This document shows, in pieces, positions 35,701 through 44,719 of a stretch of DNA of 47,928 bases. The position numbers were made by a program, and so were the translations under genes. The stretch is taken from NCBI GenBank assembly GCA_026983795.1, contig JALSTI010000185.1, positions 1 to 47,928 of the forward strand, in the 5' to 3' direction. Below the pieces are notes generated by a model, which was not told the DNA's origin, did no database searches, and worked only from the letters and a program-made list of their open reading frames with translations. Each line of letters begins with the position of its first letter. Position 1 is the stretch's first letter. The DNA comes from Melioribacteraceae bacterium (lineage in GTDB: Bacteria; Bacteroidota; Ignavibacteria; Ignavibacteriales; Melioribacteraceae).

Positions 35701-37173
35701 ATGAAAATAAGTAATCCCAATTTATTCGAAATTTTTACCAGAATATGGATTAAAAGATTTGGCAATAATGTTTTTATTGACGAAGTCCCCGGATCTTTTT
35801 GGAAATCTTTATCAGATATGGGAATGGATTATGTCTGGTTGATGGGAATTTGGAAAACAAATAAAGAAATAGTTGATAAATACTGTTTTGAAGAAGGACT
35901 CGTTGAAAGTTATTCCAAAGCTTTAAGCGATTGGAAGAAAGAAGATGTGGCAGGCTCCCCGTATGCTATTGATGTTTATGATATTAATCCGGTTTTCGGA
36001 AATTTGGAACGTTTACAAAATTTAAGGAAAATATTAAAAAAATATAATTTAAAACTTATTTTGGATTTTGTGCCTAACCATTTTAGTGCAGAAACATCGC
36101 TTCTTAAAACACATCCTGATATTTTTTTGGAAGCCGGTGAAGATTTTTTTGAAAATGATTCATATACTTATTTTAGACCGGATTTATTACCCGGTAAAAT
36201 TTTTGCTCACGGAAGGGACCCTTTTTTTCCGGCTTGGCAAGATACAATTCAAGTGAATTACTTTAAAAAGGAAGCCCGTGAATTTATGATACAAACTTTG
36301 CTGCGGATTAGTGAAATAGCAGACGGAGTAAGGTGTGATATGGCAATGCTGGATTTGAACCATGTCTTCGAAAATACTTGGGGATCGCTTTTAAGTAAAT
36401 CGGGATATAATAAACCTCAAAATGAATTCTGGTCGGAGGCAATTTCTGTCGTTAAAAATAAAAATAAAAATTTTATTTTTATTGCGGAAGCTTATTGGGA
36501 CCTTGAATGGCAGCTACAACAATTAGGATTCGATTATACATACGATAAAAGATTAACCGACCGCCTAAGAGCAAATTACGTTCCGGATATCAAAGCTCAT
36601 CTTAGAGCCGGGGAAGATTATCAAAAAAAAATGGTAAGATTTATTGAAAACCACGATGAAGAAAGAGCGGTTGCAATGTTTGGCGAAAAACGTTCTAAAG
36701 CTGCCGCAACAATTATTTCCACTTTAATGGGAATGCATTTATATTTCGACGGTCAATTTGAAGGGAAGAAAATTAAATTACCCGTTCAATTGAACAGGGA
36801 ACCTGCAGAAAAACCAAATAATGTAATTTTGAAATTTTATAATAAATTATTGAAAATTACTAAGGACGAAGTATTTAAAAAAGGAAGTTGGAAATTTATA
36901 GAAACTCTACCCGCTTGGGATGGAAATACCACTTACGAAAATATACTTGCATGGCTTTGGGTCTTTGAAAGAGAACGCAGACTTATTGTTGTGAATTTTT
37001 CTAATGTAAAATCGGTTTGCAGAATTAAATTCAATATTGAACCGGATGAAAATGAAATAGAACTTTATGATCTTTTACACAATAAATCTTATCTTCGTAA
37101 TGTGGAAGAAATTACTTCAATTGGATTATTTGTCGAGCTAAAATGTTATAAAAGTCATATTTTTAAATATTAA
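35701..37173 (+). CDS. GH13 alpha-amylase-family glycosidase
   Basis: A 490-residue cytosolic protein (no signal peptide) with the four conserved regions of glycoside hydrolase family 13: DFVPNH (122-127), GVRCDMAM with nucleophile Asp213 next to Arg211, IAEAYWD with acid/base Glu263, and ENHDEERA with transition-state Asp319. It should hydrolyse or transfer alpha-glucosidic bonds, for example in glycogen, maltodextrin or trehalose metabolism; the subfamily and substrate cannot be fixed by eye. A small C-terminal beta domain is present. The ATG is three bases after the dnaG stop, so it is probably cotranscribed with dnaG and the glycosyltransferase genes downstream. Confidence 0.93.
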   Translation: MKISNPNLFEIFTRIWIKRFGNNVFIDEVPGSFWKSLSDMGMDYVWLMGIWKTNKEIVDKYCFEEGLVESYSKALSDWKKEDVAGSPYAIDVYDINPVFGNLERLQNLRKILKKYNLKLILDFVPNHFSAETSLLKTHPDIFLEAGEDFFENDSYTYFRPDLLPGKIFAHGRDPFFPAWQDTIQVNYFKKEAREFMIQTLLRISEIADGVRCDMAMLDLNHVFENTWGSLLSKSGYNKPQNEFWSEAISVVKNKNKNFIFIAEAYWDLEWQLQQLGFDYTYDKRLTDRLRANYVPDIKAHLRAGEDYQKKMVRFIENHDEERAVAMFGEKRSKAAATIISTLMGMHLYFDGQFEGKKIKLPVQLNREPAEKPNNVILKFYNKLLKITKDEVFKKGSWKFIETLPAWDGNTTYENILAWLWVFERERRLIVVNFSNVKSVCRIKFNIEPDENEIELYDLLHNKSYLRNVEEITSIGLFVELKCYKSHIFKY

Positions 37174-37203
37174 TATTTTTCTTTTTTGAACTCAATTGCA
37201 AAT

Positions 37204-37893
37204 ATGAAAATTGCCGTAATTATTCCCGCCTTTAACGAAGAAAAATCGATTGGTAAAGTAGTCGGTGAAATTCCGGCAGATATTGTTGACGAAATTATAG
37301 TCGTTAATAATAATTCAACCGATAGGACGGCGGAAGTTTCGGAAAAAGCCGGAGCTACAGTTTTATATGAGTCGTTTCAAGGTTACGGAGCCGCATGTTT
37401 GAAAGGTATTGAATACTGCAAAGGAAAAGATATCGATATTATTGTTTTTATGGACGGCGATTTTAGCGATTATCCCGAAGAGATCACTTTATTAACAGAC
37501 CCGATTATTAACGGGGAATACGATTTTGTTTTGGGAAGCCGGGTTTTAGGTAAAAGAGAAAAAGGCGCCCTTCCTTTTCAATCTCAAATAGGAAGTATAA
37601 TTGCCGGAATTTTGATTAAATTGTTTTGGAATGAAAAATATACCGATCTTGGTCCGTTTAGAGCAATAAAATTCGATAAACTTTTAGAGTTGAATATGAA
37701 AGATAAATGGTACGGCTGGACGGTTGAAATGCAAATTAAAGCGGCAAAGAAAAAATATAAAATTAAAGAAATACCTGTCAGCTACAGAAAGCGTATAGGA
37801 AAATCAAAAGTAACCGGCACAATTAAAGGAACCGTTATGGCAAGCATAATCATTTTAAAAACCATTTTCTCCGAAGCTTTTTCCAAAAATTAA
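37204..37893 (+). CDS. Family 2 glycosyltransferase (dolichyl-phosphate mannose synthase-like)
   Basis: A 229-residue GT-A glycosyltransferase. It has VIIPAFNEEKSIGKVV at the N-terminus, EIIVVNNNSTDRT, GYGAACLKGIE and the metal-binding MDGDFSDYPEE, with a conserved DLGPFRAIK and WTVEMQIKA toward the end. This subgroup transfers a sugar from a nucleotide donor to polyprenyl phosphate or to a small acceptor. I placed the start at the ATG (37204) since the TTG 18 bases earlier adds residues outside the family alignment. It lies between a GH13 gene and the pair of TIGR04283/TIGR04282-type genes, in a run of closely spaced genes. Confidence 0.9.
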   Translation: MKIAVIIPAFNEEKSIGKVVGEIPADIVDEIIVVNNNSTDRTAEVSEKAGATVLYESFQGYGAACLKGIEYCKGKDIDIIVFMDGDFSDYPEEITLLTDPIINGEYDFVLGSRVLGKREKGALPFQSQIGSIIAGILIKLFWNEKYTDLGPFRAIKFDKLLELNMKDKWYGWTVEMQIKAAKKKYKIKEIPVSYRKRIGKSKVTGTIKGTVMASIIILKTIFSEAFSKN

Positions 37894-37952
37894 TTGTCTT
37901 TTCTATCATTTGTACGACATTCTAAAACCCATTAATAAAATAATTTTCAGTT

Positions 37953-38633
37953 ATGGCTAAATTTTCTGTTATAATATCAACTTTAAATGAAGAAAATTAC
38001 ATCGGAAAAACAATTGGAAACTTACTTTCTTTTAAGAAAAAACCGGAAATTATAATTATTGACGGAGGCAGTAACGACGAAACAATTAACATAGTCAAAA
38101 AATTCAATTTGAAAATTATTCATTCCAAAAAAGGAAGGGGAGAACAATTAAACAAAGGCGGAAAGAATGCAAACGGTGAAATTTTAGTTTTTTTACATGC
38201 AGATACCAGGTTGCCGGAAAATGCTTTTGAATTAATTGAAAAATATTTTGAAAATCCTGAAACAAAAATAGCCCTTTTCAAATTGGGTTTCGATTCTGAT
38301 AATATTTTATTAAACTTTTATACTCGGTTTACTTCCGTTGATTCGGTGTTCACAAGTTTCGGCGACCAAGCAATAATTATTCGGAAAGAATTTTATTATA
38401 AATTAGGTGGTTTTCCGGATCAGCCGATTTTTGAAGATGTTGAGCTGTTAAGGAAAGCCCGTAAAATAACCCGGGTAATTAAATTGCCCGCCGCCGTTAT
38501 AACATCGGCCAGAAGGTTTAATAAACAAGGAATTATTAAAACACAACTTAAAAATGTTTATTATTTTGCTCTTTATTTTATGGGCGTCAAACCCGATAAG
38601 TTGTATAAACAATATTTTAAATTGGAAAAATAA
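37953..38633 (+). CDS. TIGR04283-type glycosyltransferase
   Basis: A 226-residue family 2 glycosyltransferase of the type annotated as arsenosugar biosynthesis glycosyltransferase (TIGR04283). Seen are SVIISTLNEENYIGKTI, IIIDGGSNDETI, KGRGEQLNKGG, VFLHADTRLPENA (metal site) and FGDQAIIIRKEFYYKLGGF with the downstream PIFEDVELLRKARK. The family name comes from co-occurrence with arsenic methylation genes in some genomes; no such gene is visible here, so the acceptor is unknown. It is followed three bases later by its usual partner, a TIGR04282-type protein. Confidence 0.88.
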   Translation: MAKFSVIISTLNEENYIGKTIGNLLSFKKKPEIIIIDGGSNDETINIVKKFNLKIIHSKKGRGEQLNKGGKNANGEILVFLHADTRLPENAFELIEKYFENPETKIALFKLGFDSDNILLNFYTRFTSVDSVFTSFGDQAIIIRKEFYYKLGGFPDQPIFEDVELLRKARKITRVIKLPAAVITSARRFNKQGIIKTQLKNVYYFALYFMGVKPDKLYKQYFKLEK

Positions 38634-38636
38634 AAA

Positions 38637-39308
38637 ATGAAAAAAAACGGATTAGTTATATTTTCTAAATATCCTGAGGAAGGAAAAATAAAAACAAGAT
38701 TGGCGGTAACCTTAGGCAATGAAAAAGCATTAAAGTTTTATAACCTTTGCGCCCATAATACATTTAGCGAAGCTTCTAAATTGGATAACAATGTTAACGT
38801 GTTTCTTTTTTACTCTGATAAAGAGGATAAAAAGAGAATTAAGCAATGGATTGATAAAGACTTTGTCTTTTTACATCAACATGGCGCCGACCTCGGAAAA
38901 AGAATGTTAATCGCATTTAAAGAATTATTCGATAGGGGAATAGAAAAAGTTGTAATTATTGGGACCGATATTCCTGATATGAACGTCAGATTAATTCGTA
39001 CCGCATTTGATTACCTCGAAAAATTTGATGTTGTTATTGGTCCAACTCCGGACGGCGGTTATTATCTGCTTGGTATGAAAAAATTAATACCGGAATTATT
39101 TAGTGGAATTGCTTGGAGTACCGAAGAAGTTTATGCAAAAACCATGATAAAAATAATTGAATTAGGTAAAAACGTAAAAACACTTCCCAAATTATTGGAC
39201 ATTGATACGGAAGAAGATTTGAATGTGTGGTTAAATTCCGAAACATCAATACAAAGTTATCTTTATAATGAAATCAGTTCTTTACTGGAGAAACAAAAAA
39301 ATGTATAA
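38637..39308 (+). CDS. TIGR04282-type (DUF2064) nucleotidyl/glycosyltransferase-like protein
   Basis: A 223-residue protein of the TIGR04282 family (DUF2064), related by fold to nucleotidyltransferases such as CofC. Features are LVIFSKYPEEGKIKTRLA at the N-terminus, QHGADLGKRM, VVIIGTDIPDM, GPTPDGGYYLLGM and SGIAWSTEEV. It typically neighbours the TIGR04283 family and is thought to work with it on a sugar transfer step. The precise reaction is not established. The next gene overlaps its 3' end by eight bases, so translation is likely coupled. Confidence 0.88.
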   Translation: MKKNGLVIFSKYPEEGKIKTRLAVTLGNEKALKFYNLCAHNTFSEASKLDNNVNVFLFYSDKEDKKRIKQWIDKDFVFLHQHGADLGKRMLIAFKELFDRGIEKVVIIGTDIPDMNVRLIRTAFDYLEKFDVVIGPTPDGGYYLLGMKKLIPELFSGIAWSTEEVYAKTMIKIIELGKNVKTLPKLLDIDTEEDLNVWLNSETSIQSYLYNEISSLLEKQKNV

Positions 39309-40077
39309 AACCGTTTTAACAATAATTGTTAACGCGCTTCTGTTCGTAAATATTTTAAGTAATCCCGATTCGTTGTACACTTCAATTCTGAAAAAATATG
39401 TGATAAACGGTCTTGTTAATTACAGTCAACTTAAAGTAGACGGACGGTTAAGTAAATATTTGGAATATTTAAATAACAGCGATCCGGATAAATTTAAAAA
39501 CGAAAACGATAAACTTGCTTTTTGGTTAAATGCATACAACGCATATACGTTAAAAATAATTCTGGACAATTATCCTATAGAAAGTATTAACGAGCTTCAT
39601 TCCGGCGGTAGAATTCTTGCCCACATTTTTAAGACTACAATATGGGATAAAGACTTTGTACGCATCAATCATAAAAGAATTACGCTTAACGATATAGAGC
39701 ATAAAATAATCCGGAAAAAATTCAAAGAACCCAGAATCCATTTTGCTTTGGTCTGTGCGGCGGTTAGTTGTCCGCCTTTACGCAACGAGGCTTATTTGGG
39801 CAATAAGTTGGATGAGCAATTAACCGGTCAAGCTAAAAGATTTTTTAACGACAGCACTAAAAATTATTTTGATATTAATAATCGAAAGGCAAAACTCTCT
39901 AAAATAATGGATTGGTACGAAGATGATTTTGGGGAAAACGACGAAGAGGTTTTGTTATATATTTCGCAATTTTTACCTGCCGGGATTGCAGAAGATATAA
40001 AAAATAATTTAAGCGAATGGGATATTGATTATCTTTCTTATAATTGGGATTTGAACGAATATAAAACTTCGGATTAA
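39301..40077 (+). CDS. DUF547 exported protein
   Basis: A 258-residue protein with an N-terminal signal peptide and the DUF547 signatures KLAFWLNAYNAYTLKIIL and IHFALVCAAVSCPPLRNEAY. Papain-like catalytic residues have been proposed for the family, but the function is unknown. I placed the start at the ATG of 39301, which has GGAG at a suitable distance and gives a clean signal peptide; a start at 39268 would add an unrelated tail. It overlaps the preceding gene by eight bases. DUF547 genes often occur beside TIGR04282/04283 genes, so they may form a functional set. Confidence 0.88.
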   Translation: MYKTVLTIIVNALLFVNILSNPDSLYTSILKKYVINGLVNYSQLKVDGRLSKYLEYLNNSDPDKFKNENDKLAFWLNAYNAYTLKIILDNYPIESINELHSGGRILAHIFKTTIWDKDFVRINHKRITLNDIEHKIIRKKFKEPRIHFALVCAAVSCPPLRNEAYLGNKLDEQLTGQAKRFFNDSTKNYFDINNRKAKLSKIMDWYEDDFGENDEEVLLYISQFLPAGIAEDIKNNLSEWDIDYLSYNWDLNEYKTSD

Positions 40078-40081
40078 TTCT

Positions 40082-40852
40082 TCATTTTCTTTTTCTGTCG
40101 AATTTAGAAGCTAAAAATTCGTAAATCCCCGCCGGTAATAACCCTATTAAACGCGAGCTAATTACCATTGGCAATGGAAATTGTATAATTCTTTTCCCTT
40201 TTTTAATTCCGTTAAATATTATAGATGCGGCTTTATCAACCGGCATCAACATTGGCATTGGAAAATTATTTTTAGCGGTCATTGCAGTTTTTACGAAGCC
40301 CGGTTTAACGGTAATTACTTTTACATTATATTTTTTTAACTCAACGCTTAAACCTTCCAAGTAAACTGAAACCGCAGCTTTACTTGCGCAATAAAAACCG
40401 CTGCCTGCAAAACCCCTGTTATCTGCAAGACTGGAAACGCCTACTATTGTTCCGCTTTTTCTTTCCAAAAACAATGGGAGTAGCTGTTCCAGAGGATAAA
40501 CAATTCCGAAGAAATTTGTCCCTATTATTGCTTCGGCTTTATGCGAATCGAAATTTTTAACCGACATTAAGTACGATTGTCCTGCATTAAATATTGCAAT
40601 ATCTATCGAATCGAAATTTGTTTTTATATCAGCAAAAGTATTGCTAACTTCGGAGCTGTTGCTAACATCGCATTTGTATAAATAAATTTCGCCGTTGTTG
40701 CCGCTTAGTTCGTCTTTTAGTTCCTCAAGTTTTTCCGTACGGCGGGCAATAAGAATTAATTTATTTCTTTCTTTGGCAAATAATTTTGCCAAAGCTTTGC
40801 CAATTCCGCTTGAAGCACCGGTGATTAATACCGTTTTATTATTAATTTTCAT
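40082..40852 (-). CDS. Short-chain dehydrogenase/reductase
   Basis: A 256-residue classical SDR. It contains the cofactor loop TGASSGIGKALA, the NAG motif in IAIFNAGQS, the catalytic serine in VGVSSLA and YCASK (Tyr and Lys), followed by VKPGFVKTAM. An Arg-Arg after the second strand (ARRTEKL) favours NADPH. The substrate is not deducible. The ATG at 40852 overlaps the miaA stop by 11 bases, suggesting coupling; the longer frame with a TTG at 40906 adds residues that no SDR has. The C-terminus carries a short hydrophobic stretch. Confidence 0.92.
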   Translation of the reverse strand: MKINNKTVLITGASSGIGKALAKLFAKERNKLILIARRTEKLEELKDELSGNNGEIYLYKCDVSNSSEVSNTFADIKTNFDSIDIAIFNAGQSYLMSVKNFDSHKAEAIIGTNFFGIVYPLEQLLPLFLERKSGTIVGVSSLADNRGFAGSGFYCASKAAVSVYLEGLSVELKKYNVKVITVKPGFVKTAMTAKNNFPMPMLMPVDKAASIIFNGIKKGKRIIQFPLPMVISSRLIGLLPAGIYEFLASKFDRKRK

Positions 40853-41756
40853 CGAAAAACTCTTTGGAAATAATTTTACCGGCCGATTCAAAATCCGGTC
40901 CTTCAATCCAATTTATTTTAATTCCGCTTCTTTCCATTTTTCTAAACCAAGTCATTTGTCGTTTTGCAAATTTATGAATAGCGCTGTTAAGTTTCTGGAA
41001 CATATCGTTATAGTTTAACTTTCCGGATAAGTACAAACTAACATATTTATATTCAAGACCAAAAAACATTAGTTTTTCCAAAGTAATTCCGTTTGCCATT
41101 AAATTTTCCACTTCTTCAACCATTCCGTTTTTCAATCGATTTTTTAATCTATTAGTAATATTCCGCTTTATTAATTCGCGTTCCAATTTAATACCTATTA
41201 TTAACGGATTAAGTTTAGGATATTCGTTTGATTGGGAATTTGTACTTTGTTCGGCTACTATTATTGCTTTTATTACCCGGTTTTTTATTTTGAGATCGGT
41301 AGTATTATGCAATTTCGGGTTAAGCGATTTAAGAATTTCCGTTAACTCTATAACCGGTAATTTATTTAGTTCATTTATTCTTTTTTTGTTGAAATCGATT
41401 TCTTTTAAATTGTAATTGCTAAGTACGGCGTTAAGATACAAACCCGTTCCTCCAACCAGAAAAGGGATTTTATTTCTTCCTGTTATTTGTTTGAAGGTTT
41501 CGTAAAATAATTTGCGGAACCGGAACACGTTAAATTCTTCCGAAGGTTCTATAATATCTATTAAATGGTATGGAATTAAACTTCCGTTTACAACATAATC
41601 CTGTAAATCTTTTCCCGTTCCAATATCCATTCCTTTATACACTTGGCGCGAATCTGCGGAAATTATTTCTCCGTTAAAACGATCGGCGAGCAATGCGGCT
41701 AATTTGGTTTTACCAACTGCCGTTGGACCTAAAACCGTTATGAGGTCGTATTTCAT
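40842..41756 (-). CDS. miaA: tRNA dimethylallyltransferase MiaA
   Basis: MiaA attaches a dimethylallyl group to adenosine 37 of tRNAs reading codons that begin with U. The 304-residue protein has the P-loop LGPTAVGKTKLA, the catalytic ISADSRQVYKGMDIGTGK, IPYHLIDIIEP and PFLVGGTGLYLNAVL, and the C-terminal QMTWFRK segment; all diagnostic. The size is standard. It starts 12 bases after the stop of the cNMP/GAF kinase-like gene and overlaps the SDR gene, so the three form an operon. The donor, dimethylallyl diphosphate, derives from the pathway that includes ispG elsewhere in the window. Confidence 0.97.
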   Translation of the reverse strand: MKYDLITVLGPTAVGKTKLAALLADRFNGEIISADSRQVYKGMDIGTGKDLQDYVVNGSLIPYHLIDIIEPSEEFNVFRFRKLFYETFKQITGRNKIPFLVGGTGLYLNAVLSNYNLKEIDFNKKRINELNKLPVIELTEILKSLNPKLHNTTDLKIKNRVIKAIIVAEQSTNSQSNEYPKLNPLIIGIKLERELIKRNITNRLKNRLKNGMVEEVENLMANGITLEKLMFFGLEYKYVSLYLSGKLNYNDMFQKLNSAIHKFAKRQMTWFRKMERSGIKINWIEGPDFESAGKIISKEFFDEN

Positions 41757-41768
41757 TAAATTATTAAA

Positions 41769-43895
41769 TTACCGGACAGGCAACTGAATATTAACTGTAG
41801 TTCCCTCGTTCGGTTTGCTTTCAATGGAAATTTTACCGTTATGGTCTTCAACAATTTTTTTGGTGATTGCCAAACCAAGTCCGGGACCTTTCGAGTTTCC
41901 AAAAGAAGTAAACGGTTCAAAAACCTTTTCTAAATTTTGGGCTTCAATTCCGGTTCCTTTATCTTCAAAAGTAATATTTACGTAATTATTTTCGCGTGAG
42001 GTACCAACGAATATGTTTCCGCCTTCGGGTAAAGCTTGACATGCATTTTTAATAATATTGTAAAAACATTGGTAAAATTCTTTTGAATCGATATACACAT
42101 TAACATCACCGGAAAGTTCCGTAATTATATCGCAATTATTTGTACGCGTAAAAGGTTCAACGCGATTAATAAATTCTTTAAGCGTATCGTTTAAGCTTTT
42201 ATTCTCTTTACGTAAAATCAAAGAGCCTTCAGTATAGTTTGAAGTTGTAAGAATAAGATCGGAAACTTGGTTTAATTGTTCTAAAAGCATATCAACAACT
42301 TGTTTAATTTCGCGCGGCAAGTTTTTTTGACTAAGATGTTCGGCGTACCGTTTACTTACCAGCACTGGCTTTTTAATATCCTGAATCAGGAAACTACCCA
42401 TTTTACCAAGCGAGGAATTTCTTTCCGTTTCCAAAAGTTTTTCTACCAACGAAGCATTTTCCAATGCAATAGAAGCATGCGAAGAAAGGGCATTCAAAAA
42501 CCACTCGTCCTTTTCGTTAAAAGCACCGTTTGCGCTATTTAAAAGTTGTAAAACTCCAATAATTTCTTCTCTTTTGTTTTTTATGGGATAGCATAAAATT
42601 GTTTCGGTTTTGTACCCGCTTTCTTTATCGAATGATTCATTAAATCTTTTATCGTTATAAGCGTCTTTAATATTAATAACTTCATCATTTTTTGCTGTCC
42701 ATCCGGCAAGGCCTTCACCGAATTTAAGTCTTATTTCTTTTAATTCGTCGCCCAACAAAACTTTCGACCATAATTCATGCTTCTGTTTATCGACTAAATA
42801 TAGCGTTCCGCGGTCTGCATTGGTTAAATCTACGGCAACGTCCACAATGCTTTTCAGAACGTCGTCAAGTTTTATATTCGAATTAACCAATTGCGCAGCT
42901 TTAATTATCATCTCCAGCTGTTCTTTAGTCATTATATCCTCATCGTTAATTATTTTATTTTTGTAAAGATATGCCGGATTCATATCCGGTTCGTTTGTTA
43001 TCAGGTCATCGGAAAGATCATTATGGGTTTCTTCGCCCAAATCGTTCATTAATTTTTCAACGGTATTTATTTCCTGATTATCGGAAATATTTTCGGAATT
43101 TTTACTCTCTCCCGTTTCAAATTCATTTTTGAAATTTTCGTTTTCCAAATTATTTTGATTGTTATTTGAAATATCCATTTCTCCCCCGTAAGGTAAATTG
43201 TTTTGTAGAACCGTATCATTTTCGTTTGAAAAGTTACTTGTTGGATCAACCGGAAATTCGTGATTTACCGGAAGAGTATCTTGAATTTTTTCGGAAATAT
43301 CATTGACCAGATTTTCGTTTTCGGCTAAGTGAAATTGTTCTGAAGCGGCAATATTGTTTTCAACAGGTTCGGTTATTTCGCTAATATCTATTTTTTCCGT
43401 TTCTATTGCTTGCTTGTTTTCAACATGGTTTACGCTTTCGTCAAAAATATTTTCCACAAGTGTTTCGTCTACAAAATTTTCCATATAACTATCATCGTCA
43501 ATTGGAACGTTAGTAGAAAGATTAACGGCTATTTCCTGGTTTTGGTCGATGAGTTTGTTTACCTCTGTTCTATTTAACCTGATAAGGTATGAATCGGTAA
43601 TTGCGACTGCGGTTGTATTCCTTTTAACGTCTTTAAGAAACTCTTCTTCGCCAAAAAATTCGTTTTCGCCGAAAACCGAAGATAAAGTTTTTCCGGTTTC
43701 CTGTTTTTTAAGCAAATTGATCTCTCCGTTAACAACCAAATAAATCGATTCGGCATCGTCACCACGGTTAAATAAAATTTCACCTTCGTTAATTGATATA
43801 AATTCGCCGTTTATACTGGCAAGATCAATTCCAGATATGTCAATATTTTCTAACAGCTTATTATTTTGTAAAGCTAAATAAGTTTGATTTTCCAT
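41769..43895 (-). CDS. cNMP-binding/GAF histidine-kinase-like protein lacking the phospho-histidine
   Basis: A 708-residue soluble protein: a cyclic nucleotide-binding-type domain (about 20-120), a long acidic Asn/Glu-rich linker (about 125-320), a GAF domain (about 345-490), a helical dimerisation segment and an HATPase domain (about 595-708) with IIKNACQALPEGG (N box), EDKGTGIEA (G1) and GPGLGLAITKKI (G2). The H box reads FLIQDIKKPV: Gln505 (codon CAG at 42383-42381) occupies the position of the phospho-accepting His seen in typical LIHDIKNP boxes. The ATPase boxes are intact, so ATP binding seems kept but classical phosphotransfer would be lost. It heads an operon with miaA and an SDR gene and is divergent from the ECF sigma gene. 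Confidence 0.9.
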   Translation of the reverse strand: MENQTYLALQNNKLLENIDISGIDLASINGEFISINEGEILFNRGDDAESIYLVVNGEINLLKKQETGKTLSSVFGENEFFGEEEFLKDVKRNTTAVAITDSYLIRLNRTEVNKLIDQNQEIAVNLSTNVPIDDDSYMENFVDETLVENIFDESVNHVENKQAIETEKIDISEITEPVENNIAASEQFHLAENENLVNDISEKIQDTLPVNHEFPVDPTSNFSNENDTVLQNNLPYGGEMDISNNNQNNLENENFKNEFETGESKNSENISDNQEINTVEKLMNDLGEETHNDLSDDLITNEPDMNPAYLYKNKIINDEDIMTKEQLEMIIKAAQLVNSNIKLDDVLKSIVDVAVDLTNADRGTLYLVDKQKHELWSKVLLGDELKEIRLKFGEGLAGWTAKNDEVINIKDAYNDKRFNESFDKESGYKTETILCYPIKNKREEIIGVLQLLNSANGAFNEKDEWFLNALSSHASIALENASLVEKLLETERNSSLGKMGSFLIQDIKKPVLVSKRYAEHLSQKNLPREIKQVVDMLLEQLNQVSDLILTTSNYTEGSLILRKENKSLNDTLKEFINRVEPFTRTNNCDIITELSGDVNVYIDSKEFYQCFYNIIKNACQALPEGGNIFVGTSRENNYVNITFEDKGTGIEAQNLEKVFEPFTSFGNSKGPGLGLAITKKIVEDHNGKISIESKPNEGTTVNIQLPVR

Positions 43896-44158
43896 GGGTC
43901 CAAATACAATGTTTAATTTATTTCATAAAGATAAAAATTTTCTTTTTTTGTTCAAAATGTTAAGATTTTAATTATAATTATTAATTTGTATAAATTTGTT
44001 CAAAAATGCAATATTTCATATATCTTAATAATCATTCTAACCCTCTGTTTTAACGGATTAGGATAATAAGCCGTGTTATAGTAAATTTCAACTCCGTTTT
44101 TTATGAGTTATTTAAGTAATCATATTGAATCTTTTTGTTAGAAAGTACATCAAATTTA

Positions 44159-44719
44159 ATGGATGAGAAACAATTAATAGAAAAAGCGAAACAAGGCGAC
44201 GCGGCGGCTCTTACCGAGTTGGTAAAAAGATATGAGCAAACTGTTTATAATTTTGCCTTTAAAATTTGCAGGGATAAGGAAAGAGCCGAGCATACAATGC
44301 AGGAAACATTTTTAAGCATGGTGAAATCGTTGCATCAATTTTCCGGTAATTCCAAATTATCGACGTGGTTGTATACGATTGTAAGTAATCATTGCTTAAT
44401 GTTAGCGCGTTCTAAAAAGAATAAAAATCTTACTTATTTGGAAGATGACGATGCATTAGTGAACAATGTTCATTTACATGAATGGAAAGTAACCCCTGAT
44501 AAAGTAACGGAAAACAATGAGTTGCGCGAGGTTTTGGATAAATCGATTGAGAAACTTCCTTATGATTACAGAATAATTTTTATTCTGAGGGATGTTGAAG
44601 GATTTTCGACGGAAGAAACGGCTAAGATGACAAATTTATCCGTTCCGGCCGTTAAATCCCGTTTACATAGAGCAAGGGCATTTTTGAGGAATGAATTAAA
44701 TGAAACCTTTGGCGAATAA
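44159..44719 (+). CDS. ECF-type RNA polymerase sigma factor
   Basis: A 186-residue extracytoplasmic-function sigma factor of RpoE type. Region 2 shows YNFAFKICRDKERAEHTMQE followed by STWLYTIVSNHC; region 4 shows LPYDYRIIFILRDVEGFSTE and the helix-turn-helix VPAVKSRLHRARAFLR. It should direct RNA polymerase to stress or envelope promoters. I placed the start at the ATG (44159) rather than the TTG 24 bases earlier. The upstream gap (263 bases, divergent from the cNMP/GAF kinase-like gene) has no gene; TAAATTTG at 43991-43998 could be a promoter element. The next gene overlaps by 20 bases and is a probable anti-sigma factor. Confidence 0.94.
   Translation: MDEKQLIEKAKQGDAAALTELVKRYEQTVYNFAFKICRDKERAEHTMQETFLSMVKSLHQFSGNSKLSTWLYTIVSNHCLMLARSKKNKNLTYLEDDDALVNNVHLHEWKVTPDKVTENNELREVLDKSIEKLPYDYRIIFILRDVEGFSTEETAKMTNLSVPAVKSRLHRARAFLRNELNETFGE

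Noticed and set aside
37186-37203. TTG start for the GT2 gene
   Set aside because: The N-terminal family motif begins directly after the ATG at 37204; the extra six residues are not expected.
39268-39300. Upstream ATG for the DUF547 gene
   Set aside because: It lies within the TIGR04282 coding region and breaks the signal peptide; the ATG at 39301 has a ribosome site.
40853-40906. Longer SDR frame starting with TTG at 40906
   Set aside because: It would lie deep inside miaA and adds residues before the normal SDR start; the ATG at 40852 fits better.
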